In this document: piece by piece, positions 1 to 5,019 of the stretch
Numbering within the stretch: position 1 is the first letter of the stretch
Layout of the letters: each line of letters begins with the position of its first letter
From: an uncultured Clostridia bacterium
GTDB taxonomy: Bacteria > Bacillota > Clostridia > Christensenellales > Borkfalkiaceae
Assembly: GCA_937888935.1 (NCBI GenBank)
Contig: CALARO010000087.1
Location: 1-8,451, forward strand
Length of the DNA stretch: 8,451 nt
Reading direction: 5' to 3'
Made by a program: the position numbers and the translations under genes
The notes under the pieces: model-generated
The model's database searches: none
Told to the model about the DNA's origin: nothing
Seen by the model: only the letters and a program-made list of their open reading frames with translations

Positions 1-542
1 TGTGCCTTTCGCCCACGTTTTCGCGGTTGTTTTCGGCGTGGCTGCCCGAACGCGGCGCAAACGGCATAAACGGCGCAAACGGCGCAAAGAACGGCAGGTT
101 ATTCAAATTGCAAAAGCCGCTGAAAGCGTTGATTTCTTTGCTTTCGGTATCGCTCGGGGCAACGGCGGCAACGCTGCCCGTGATGTGCCGTTGTTTCGGG
201 TACGTGTCGGGGGTTTCGCTGCTTTTAAACGTGATTGTAGTGCCGATCGTATCGGCGGCGTTTCCGTTTTTGCTTGCGTTTGCCGCGCTCGCCGCGATAT
301 TGCCCGCACTTGCGGGTGCGATCTTATTTTTACCGTCGTTTTTTCTCACGGCATTGAGCCTTTTATTCTATATCATAGATTTTTCGCCGTTTGCGATCGG
401 CATTTCGTTTTCGCCGCTTGCGAGTTTCGCCTACTACGGCGCGTGCGTATGCGGCAGCGATCGGGTGAATTTGCGCTACAAAGCGCGCGTTTTGGGGGCG
501 TGCGCGGGGCTTCTGGTATTTTTAGCGAGTTTTTTCCTGTAA
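1..542 (+). CDS. comEC: ComEC/Rec2-type DNA-uptake channel, C-terminal part (5' end outside window)
   Basis: The reading frame is open from the window edge (first full codon at 3) to TAA at 540-542, giving about 179 codons of the C-terminal end. The product is very hydrophobic, with at least four membrane segments. It contains the ComEC competence-domain pattern: a SLGATAATLPV segment, then FGYVSGVSLLLN leading into NVIVVPIV. In the family this domain forms the inner-membrane channel that takes up single-stranded transforming DNA. Many ComEC proteins continue into a C-terminal metallo-beta-lactamase-like domain opening with an LDVGQGD motif. Here the protein stops after one last hydrophobic segment (LLVFLASFFL), and only 62 bp separate it from holA, so that domain is absent. 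The placement before holA matches the comEC-holA order of Bacillus. A loop carries a short Asn-Gly-Ala repeat. The family call is confident; whether the gene is functional cannot be judged without the N-terminal half. Confidence 0.85.
   Translation, partial: CLSPTFSRLFSAWLPERGANGINGANGAKNGRLFKLQKPLKALISLLSVSLGATAATLPVMCRCFGYVSGVSLLLNVIVVPIVSAAFPFLLAFAALAAILPALAGAILFLPSFFLTALSLLFYIIDFSPFAIGISFSPLASFAYYGACVCGSDRVNLRYKARVLGACAGLLVFLASFFL
59..85. repeat. Three tandem copies of a 9-bp unit in comEC
   Basis: Three consecutive 9-mers, AAACGGCAT, AAACGGCGC and AAACGGCGC, are followed by a partial AAAGAACGGC. In the comEC frame they encode an Asn-Gly-Ile/Ala tripeptide repeat in a hydrophilic loop before the next membrane segments. 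Copy number can change in steps of nine without shifting the frame, so length variation between strains is plausible. Confidence 0.75.
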
Positions 543-568
543 AAAATCGCGAAAGCGCGGCGCGGACG

Positions 569-598
569 TTTGCGTTTCGGCGCGATATGTGCTATAAT
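569..598 (+). promoter_or_regulatory. Extended -10 promoter for holA, leaderless or nearly so
   Basis: A perfect TATAAT lies at 593-598, preceded by TG at 590-591 with one base between (TGCTATAAT, an extended -10). A partial -35, TTGCGT, lies at 569-574 with an 18-bp spacer. The holA ATG is at 605, only six bases past the -10, which is about where transcription would start. No Shine-Dalgarno sequence lies between, so the transcript would have essentially no 5' leader. Read-through from comEC remains possible, because no convincing terminator lies in the gap. Confidence 0.7.
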
Positions 599-604
599 AC
601 TGCT

Positions 605-1594
605 ATGAAATACGTCGATTTCAGAAAATTTACCGACGAAAACGGGGCGCAGAGCGCGTATCTGTTCGAGGGCGAAGAGGTGTACTTCCGCGACGGCGGC
701 GTGAATTTGCTTTTAAGCCGCTTCGTGGCGGATAAAACGCTCGATTACGCCACGTTCGACGGCGCGGCGATCAAAAATAACAAAAACGCGTTTTCGGCGG
801 CGTGCGCTTCGTATCCGTTTTTGAGCGAGCGGCGGCTGGTGCGCGTTACGGAATGGTATCCCACGGACAAGGAATACGACGCGGTTTTAAAGCCGGTTTT
901 AGAAAATCCCACACCGGGGGTGATTCTCGCGATCGTGAACGCGGCGAAATTAAAGAGCGGCGCGGCGAAGCTTTCCACGAAAAAGGGGCTTACCGTGGTG
1001 GACTGCGCGAAGAGCGACGAGCAGACGGTGGTGAAGTGGATATTTCTCACGTTGAAGCGCGCGGGGGTGGCGGCGGACGCGGCTACCTGCGGCAAAATCG
1101 CCGAATACTGCGTGTACGATATGAGCCGCGTGGCGAAGGAAACGGAAAAGCTTATTTTGTATTGTCAGGCGAAGGGCGAGCCGGTTTCCGACGGTGTAGT
1201 GGACGAAATCGTGTACCCGGACAGCGCGTATAAGATCTACGAATTATCGGGCGCGCTGGCGGCGGGCAACGGCGATAAGTTCGAAAAAATCGCTTCGGAA
1301 TTGTTTACGAAAGGGTTCGACGAAAACGCGCTTTTATCGTCGCTTTGTTCGTACTTCCGCACGCTGTACGAAGTAAGCACGGCGGCGGGCAGCGAGAAAG
1401 AAATCGCGGCGAATCTCGGCATGAACGAGTACGCCGTGAAAAAAAATCGGCGGCAGGCGAGCGAAACGGGCAGAGATAAGGTGTACGAGTGCTATGTATA
1501 TCTGTTTTCCACGCTCGGCAGAATCAGAAGCGGCGCGCTCACGGCGAACGCGGCGTTTAAAGAAGCGAAAGCCAAACTGCTGCTCGGCGAGTAA
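605..1594 (+). CDS. holA: DNA polymerase III delta subunit (clamp-loader subunit)
   Basis: The product is 329 aa, the usual size for HolA. The delta subunit opens the beta sliding clamp during clamp loading at the replication fork, working with DnaX and delta-prime in the cytoplasm. The N-terminus has the family's degenerate nucleotide-fold start, YLFEGEE at residues 19-25, after a short lead-in. The middle is charged and helical, and the C-terminal helical collar domain ends in NAAFKEAKAKLLLGE. The position directly after comEC is the classic Firmicute arrangement; rpsT, often next in Bacillus, is missing here. The frame stays open far upstream through comEC, but ATG 605 is chosen because it gives the family N-terminus and sits just behind a strong promoter. 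There is no ribosome binding site before it, which fits leaderless translation. The gap to cdaA is 42 bp with no clear promoter, so the two are probably co-transcribed. Confidence 0.9.
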   Translation: MKYVDFRKFTDENGAQSAYLFEGEEVYFRDGGVNLLLSRFVADKTLDYATFDGAAIKNNKNAFSAACASYPFLSERRLVRVTEWYPTDKEYDAVLKPVLENPTPGVILAIVNAAKLKSGAAKLSTKKGLTVVDCAKSDEQTVVKWIFLTLKRAGVAADAATCGKIAEYCVYDMSRVAKETEKLILYCQAKGEPVSDGVVDEIVYPDSAYKIYELSGALAAGNGDKFEKIASELFTKGFDENALLSSLCSYFRTLYEVSTAAGSEKEIAANLGMNEYAVKKNRRQASETGRDKVYECYVYLFSTLGRIRSGALTANAAFKEAKAKLLLGE

Positions 1595-1636
1595 AAACGT
1601 TTAAATTGCGGTAACGCGCAAACGGGGGAAGAAAAG

Positions 1637-2518
1637 ATGTCAAATATGCTTTTGGCGGAAGAAGCTACGGGCTTTGCGGCATGGGCGAAGAGCGCGGGCG
1701 AATTTTTTACGGGTTTCAGGGGGATATACGTTGCGGAAATCGCGATGTTGTTCCTTTTGTTCACGTTCGTTTCGCGCATGCTCAAAGAAAACGATGCCAC
1801 GCGCATGATGGTTGCTTATTGGGTGATGATCGTGGTTGTGGGCGTGCTTTCGTATGCCGTGGACTTTTTAGACGCAAGGTTTTACTTGTATTTCCTGCTG
1901 ATTTTGTCCGCGTTTATGCTGATTATGTACAACGTGGAAATCAAGAAGAGCCTTTGGGATTCGCACGGCGATAAAAAAACCAAACTCAGCGAAATGATTT
2001 TCGCGAAAGACAGCGCGCCCGGCACGGACACGGCGGAACAATGTATCGCCGATATTATCCGCGCGCTGCAAAATATGTCTAAAAACAACGTGGGCGCGCT
2101 GATCGTGCTTTCGAAGGGCAACCTGCCCAAGCAGGTGCTGCAAAGCGGCGTGCGCATGGACGCGGATATTTCCACGCAGTTGATCGAAGGCGTGTTTTTC
2201 CCGAAAGCGCCCTTGCACGACGGCGCGATGATTTTAAAGGGACATAAAATTCAGGCGGCGGGGTGCTTTCTGCCGCTCACGCAAAAGACGAACTACCCCA
2301 AAGACTTCGGCACGCGGCATCGCGCGGGCATCGGCATCACCGAAGTGGCGAACGTGGTTTCGCTGGTGGTATCGGAAGAAACGGGCATTATTTCGATTAT
2401 CAAGCAGGGCAACGTGCAGCGGTATGCCGATTACGATATGCTGCTTTCCGCGCTGCGCGATTACTACTGGCAGGAGCTTCCGCTCGCCGATAAAAAATCA
2501 AGGGGGATCGTGAAATGA
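1637..2518 (+). CDS. cdaA: Membrane diadenylate cyclase CdaA (c-di-AMP synthase)
   Basis: The product is 293 aa, close to the family length of about 270-280. It makes cyclic di-AMP from two ATP; in Firmicutes this messenger controls potassium and osmolyte balance and cell-wall homeostasis. Three membrane segments are visible at about residues 32-49, 57-76 and 82-99, followed by the cytoplasmic DisA_N catalytic domain. Both hallmark motifs are intact: DGA at 195-197 (within PLHDGAMI) and RHR at 227-229 (within GTRHRAGIGITE). A GGGGGAAG ribosome binding site ends about six bases before ATG 1637. The stop overlaps the start of a 34-codon ORF as ATGA, where cdaR normally begins. glmM, the usual third gene of the cluster, is absent. 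The N-terminus has about 30 residues before the first membrane segment, somewhat long. The call is very secure. Confidence 0.96.
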   Translation: MSNMLLAEEATGFAAWAKSAGEFFTGFRGIYVAEIAMLFLLFTFVSRMLKENDATRMMVAYWVMIVVVGVLSYAVDFLDARFYLYFLLILSAFMLIMYNVEIKKSLWDSHGDKKTKLSEMIFAKDSAPGTDTAEQCIADIIRALQNMSKNNVGALIVLSKGNLPKQVLQSGVRMDADISTQLIEGVFFPKAPLHDGAMILKGHKIQAAGCFLPLTQKTNYPKDFGTRHRAGIGITEVANVVSLVVSEETGIISIIKQGNVQRYADYDMLLSALRDYYWQELPLADKKSRGIVK

Positions 2519-2619
2519 AATTCGTGAATTTTCTGAAAAAAGTATTCGTTGAAAAATTGTGGATCAAACTCATCTGCCTTGCGCTTGCGGTGGTTGCCGC
2601 GATGATGCTGAATATGTAG
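2515..2619 (+). CDS. Minimal CdaR-like membrane anchor (34 aa, no YbbR domains)
   Basis: ATG 2515 overlaps the cdaA stop as ATGA, so translation is probably coupled. The 34-residue product begins MKFVNFLKK, has a basic amphipathic start, then one hydrophobic segment at about residues 16-32 (WIKLICLALAVVAAMML), and ends with TAG at 2617-2619. CdaR, the regulator of CdaA, normally starts with exactly this layout (short basic N-terminus, a K-L-x-x-L-x-L-A type membrane helix) and continues for hundreds of residues as extracytoplasmic YbbR repeats. The gap to the next gene is only 69 bp and encodes nothing YbbR-like. It could be a degenerate cdaR remnant, or a retained microprotein that still binds CdaA in the membrane. 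The coupled start, intact frame and sound helix favour translation. Assignment to CdaR rests on position and a short similarity seen by eye. Confidence 0.6.
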   Translation: MKFVNFLKKVFVEKLWIKLICLALAVVAAMMLNM

Positions 2620-2688
2620 TTTTTTGTATCTTGCGCCGCGATTTGCCGCATATACTGATTATAGCGACAAATCAAGGCGGTGGCGGGC

Positions 2689-3546
2689 ATGGAAACGATC
2701 GTATGCAAATTCGGCGGCACTTCTACGGCGGACGGCGGCGCGGCGAAACGCGTTATGCAAATAGCGGAAGCGAACGCGGCAAGGCGGTATATCGTGGTGT
2801 CCGCGCCCGGCAAACGGTTTGCGGGCGATATTAAAATCACCGATTTATTGTATTCGGCGGCAGCGGCGGCAAAGGCGCGGCGGGCGAAAGAGTACAGGAA
2901 AATTTATGCGAAAGTGCGCGGCAGATTTTTAGAAATCGCGCGCGATACGGGGGCGGACGAGCGGTTTTTAAGCGACCTGAAAGCGGAAATCGAAGAAACG
3001 GAAGAGAAAATCTATCTCGGCGCAAGCGAAGCGTTTGCGGCTTCGCGCGGGGAAGTACTTGCGGCGAAAATCTTTTCGCGCCTTATCGGCGCGCCGTATA
3101 TCGGCGCGGAAGAGCTGATTTCGTTTTCCGAAGACGGCACGCTCGATAAAACCACGTTCGATAAGGTACAGGCGCGGCTTAGCGGCGTAGGGCGGGCGGT
3201 GATTCCCGGCTTTTACGGGCGCGGGGCAGACGGAAAAATACATACGTTTCCGCGGGGCGGCGGCGACATCACGGGCGCGGTGATCGCGCGGGGCGTGCGC
3301 GCCGATCTGTACGAAAACTGGACGGACGTAAGCGGCGTATACGCGGGCGATCCGAAGAAAAATCGCGGGGCGGCGGCGTTGCCGTTTCTCACGTATCGTG
3401 AATTTGCCGCGCTGCAAGGGGCGAGCGTGCTGCACGAAAAAGCGGCGGCGGTGGCGGGCGAAGCGGGCATCCCCATTCGTATTCTGAATACTTTCCGCCC
3501 CGAAGATCAAGGCACTACGATCGCGTTCGCGCCCGCGAAAACCTGA
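2689..3546 (+). CDS. Aspartokinase catalytic domain without ACT regulatory domains
   Basis: The product is 285 aa. Aspartokinase phosphorylates aspartate, the first step toward lysine, threonine, methionine and diaminopimelate for the cell wall. Motifs of the amino-acid kinase fold are present in order: KFGGTS at 7-12, VVSAPGKR at 36-43, SRGE at 119-122, RGGGD at 189-193 and WTDVSGVY at 211-218, ending with GIPIRILNTFRPEDQGTTI. This resembles the clostridial monofunctional enzyme, which continues into two ACT domains for feedback inhibition (about 400-450 aa overall). Here the protein ends ten residues after that point and no ACT sequence follows. The glycine-rich loop reads RGGGD where RGGSD is usual. 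ATG 2689 is chosen because AAGGCGG lies eight bases upstream; GTG 2680 would leave a ribosome binding site only two bases away. It may be a feedback-insensitive aspartokinase or a kinase with a changed substrate. Confidence 0.82.
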   Translation: METIVCKFGGTSTADGGAAKRVMQIAEANAARRYIVVSAPGKRFAGDIKITDLLYSAAAAAKARRAKEYRKIYAKVRGRFLEIARDTGADERFLSDLKAEIEETEEKIYLGASEAFAASRGEVLAAKIFSRLIGAPYIGAEELISFSEDGTLDKTTFDKVQARLSGVGRAVIPGFYGRGADGKIHTFPRGGGDITGAVIARGVRADLYENWTDVSGVYAGDPKKNRGAAALPFLTYREFAALQGASVLHEKAAAVAGEAGIPIRILNTFRPEDQGTTIAFAPAKT

Positions 3547-3564
3547 TTTGAAAAGATTTGAAAA
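3545..3564. repeat. Perfect 10-bp tandem duplication at the aspartokinase stop
   Basis: GATTTGAAAA occurs twice back to back (3545-3554 and 3555-3564), starting within the TGA stop codon of the aspartokinase gene. It is followed by a very A-rich gap up to the esterase ribosome binding site. It probably reflects slippage in low-complexity sequence; no function is evident. Confidence 0.8.
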
Positions 3565-3617
3565 ACGAAAAAAACGAAGAAAAACTTCGGCGGAAAAATA
3601 AAAGAGAGGCATACATA

Positions 3618-4457
3618 ATGAAAACTTTTGAAGTGGACTTAAAAAAAGAGTACGGCACGGAGGGCGGCAAGCTCACGGCGATTTTAAACGACAATCTTTA
3701 CGACGATCCCGTTGCGAGTGAAAAGTGGACAAGACCCGCCGTGATCGTAGTGCCGGGCGGCGCGTACTGGATGGTGAGCAAGCGCGAAGGCGAACCCGTG
3801 GCGACGGCGTTTTTATCGCGCGGCTTTCAGACGTTTATTTTAACGTATCTTACGGCGGGGGACGGCGAGTATGCCTATCCCGAGCAGCTCACCGAGCTTG
3901 CGGCGGCGGCGGACTACGTGAAAAAGCACGCGAAAGAGCTGCACGTAAACGCGGAAGAAGTGTTTGCCGTAGGCTTTTCGGCGGGCGGGCATCTCACGGC
4001 GGATCTTGCCGTGGAATGGCAGAATATCGAAGAGATCACGGGCAGAAAGCTGGATTGCAAGCCGACGGCGGTGGGGCTTTCCTACCCCGTAATTTCGGAA
4101 AAAACGGCGTATAAAGGCTCGCACGCAAACCTGCTGCAAGGGTACACGGAAGAAGCGAAAGCGGAGCTTCTGAAACGGCTGAATTTAGACGAAGCCGTAT
4201 CGGAACAAACGCCGCCCGCGTTTATCTGGACGACGGCGGAAGATAATTGCGTGCCTTCGGAAAACTCGCTGATGTACGCCTTACAGCTTGCGAAGCGGAA
4301 GATTCCGTATGAATTGCACGTATATCCGCAGGGGTATCACGGATTAAGCACATGCGACGGGGAAATGACCGGCGAGCATGAACGGTTGAAGCGCAACGCG
4401 CATTGGCTTGACGATTGCGCAAGCTTCTTCCGCCTTTTCACGAAAGAAAAGTTTTAA
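3618..4457 (+). CDS. Alpha/beta-hydrolase, esterase/acetyl-esterase-like (BD-FAE type)
   Basis: The product is 279 aa with no signal peptide, so it is probably cytoplasmic. It shows a complete serine-hydrolase layout: an oxyanion-loop motif PGGAYW at 46-51, nucleophile Ser121 in GFSAGGHL (119-126), a likely acid Asp209 in TAEDNCVP, and His241 in YPQGYHGLS. The arrangement resembles small bacterial acetyl-xylan/feruloyl esterase-like proteins, which remove acetyl or aryl ester groups from plant sugars or other small molecules. The actual substrate cannot be read from the sequence. ATG 3618 is chosen because AGAGAGG lies eight bases upstream; an upstream TTG extension in frame would add only a low-complexity Lys/Glu/Asn stretch. 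It is the last gene of the + strand run and is followed by a strong hairpin. It has no obvious link to c-di-AMP or lysine metabolism. Confidence 0.85.
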   Translation: MKTFEVDLKKEYGTEGGKLTAILNDNLYDDPVASEKWTRPAVIVVPGGAYWMVSKREGEPVATAFLSRGFQTFILTYLTAGDGEYAYPEQLTELAAAADYVKKHAKELHVNAEEVFAVGFSAGGHLTADLAVEWQNIEEITGRKLDCKPTAVGLSYPVISEKTAYKGSHANLLQGYTEEAKAELLKRLNLDEAVSEQTPPAFIWTTAEDNCVPSENSLMYALQLAKRKIPYELHVYPQGYHGLSTCDGEMTGEHERLKRNAHWLDDCASFFRLFTKEKF

Positions 4458-4483
4458 TCTGCGGAAATTAAATATATATGCAA

Positions 4484-4541
4484 TTAAAGCCGACTTAGCT
4501 TCCAGCATAAGTCGGCTTTAGTTTATCTGATTTTTATTTTT
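4484..4541. terminator. Bidirectional intrinsic terminator between convergent genes
   Basis: TAAAGCCGACTTA (4485-4497) pairs perfectly with TAAGTCGGCTTTA (4508-4520) over 13 bp around a 10-base loop. On the + strand it is followed by T-rich sequence with five-T runs at 4531-4535 and 4537-4541. On the - strand the stem itself ends in TTT and runs into A/T sequence. It lies between the esterase (ends 4457) and the Cys-rich protein gene (ends 4534 on the other strand), so it can serve both. Confidence 0.88.
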
Positions 4542-4902
4542 CCGCGCCGGTATCTGCGCTTTTTTCTTGCGGCGGATCGGCAGGGGATTTATCCGCGCCC
4601 GCCGCGTTCGTGCCGCCCGCCGTTTTCGCGGCGGCTTCGGCGGCTTCCTTAGCCGCTTTGCGCGCGGCTTCTTTTGCCGCAAGGCGTTGTTTCGCTTCTT
4701 CCATCATACGTTGTTGTTCTTCGGGCGAAGCGCAGCCGCCGTGACATTTCCCGCAAAGCGCGCAACTCTTGCACCCCGCGCCGCAGGAAGATTTTCCCTG
4801 CTTTTTATCTTTGATCAGCTTTACGGCAATTGCCGCAAGCGCAGCAAATAAAATCACGGAAATAATGATCGTTGCCAGATTATCGCGAAGCCATTGCCAC
4901 AT
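4534..4902 (-). CDS. FeoB-associated Cys-rich membrane protein with a long C-terminal tail
   Basis: The product is 122 aa. One membrane helix spans about residues 10-28, followed by a basic KLIKDKKQGK stretch and then a Cys cluster at 40, 44, 47, 50, 53 and 57. This head-TM-KDKK-Cys pattern is that of the FeoB-associated Cys-rich membrane proteins found beside feoB in Firmicutes; the Cys cluster probably contacts iron or a metal cluster on the cytoplasmic side. Known members are usually only about 50-60 residues. Here about 65 further residues follow, rich in Ala, Lys and Glu (helical, perhaps coiled coil, about 60-95) and then Pro/Asp/Gly-rich and disordered. The ribosome binding site AGAGGTGG lies four bases before the ATG at 4902. 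It sits 117 bp downstream of feoB, beyond a terminator-like hairpin, so its expression may be partly separate from the feo operon. Confidence 0.85.
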   Translation of the reverse strand: MWQWLRDNLATIIISVILFAALAAIAVKLIKDKKQGKSSCGAGCKSCALCGKCHGGCASPEEQQRMMEEAKQRLAAKEAARKAAKEAAEAAAKTAGGTNAAGADKSPADPPQEKSADTGAEK

Positions 4903-4919
4903 AATACCACCTCTTTAAT

Positions 4920-4925
4920 ATTGTA
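4920..4925 (-). promoter_or_regulatory. Possible weak -10 for the Cys-rich protein gene
   Basis: On the - strand TACAAT (one mismatch to TATAAT) lies just upstream of the ribosome binding site at 4907-4914. Possible -35 hexamers are poor: TTTAAA at 16 bp or TTGTTT at 19 bp upstream. The leader would be about ten bases. It is offered only because a hairpin separates this gene from feoB. Confidence 0.3.
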
Positions 4926-4967
4926 AGTATTTTTTCTGAGTTTTAAACAAGTGAAGCAGTACCTTTT

Positions 4968-5007
4968 TAAAGAAAGCTATCCCCGGGCCGCGGCTCGGGG
5001 ATAGAAA
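4968..5007 (-). terminator. Intrinsic terminator after feoB
   Basis: CTATCCCCG (4977-4985) pairs with CGGGGATAG (4996-5004), and the stem continues inward with a G-U and two G-C pairs to a four-base loop, 12 bp in all. Read on the - strand, the stem is followed by CTTTCTTT. It starts 15 bp after the feoB stop. Being strong but with an imperfect U-tract, it may end most transcripts while letting some through to the Cys-rich protein gene. Confidence 0.75.
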
Positions 5008-5019
5008 ACAAAGTTTGAA

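Noticed and set aside
2..604. Upstream extension of the holA reading frame across the comEC region, adding about 200 residues
   Set aside because: The extension is Arg-rich, unlike HolA, and overlaps the clear hydrophobic comEC frame. The HolA family N-terminus and a promoter both point to ATG 605.
1606..1621. Hairpin TTGCG/CGCAA between holA and cdaA
   Set aside because: Five pairs with no U-tract; it leaves the cdaA ribosome binding site free and is probably incidental.
2624..2656. Possible promoter before the aspartokinase gene (TTGTAT and TATACT)
   Set aside because: The spacer is 21 bp, too long, and no better -35 is present; co-transcription with cdaA is simpler.
3575..3589. Hairpin CGAAG-AAAAA-CTTCG before the esterase
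   Set aside because: The stem is only five pairs with no T-tract, so it is unlikely to terminate transcription.
3558..3617. 20-codon N-terminal extension of the esterase starting at TTG
   Set aside because: It encodes a low-complexity Lys/Asn/Glu stretch and includes the good ribosome binding site for ATG 3618.
4567..4851. + strand open frame opposite the Cys-rich protein gene
   Set aside because: It is an Arg/Phe-rich shadow of the GC-rich Ala/Lys tail codons, with no ribosome binding site.
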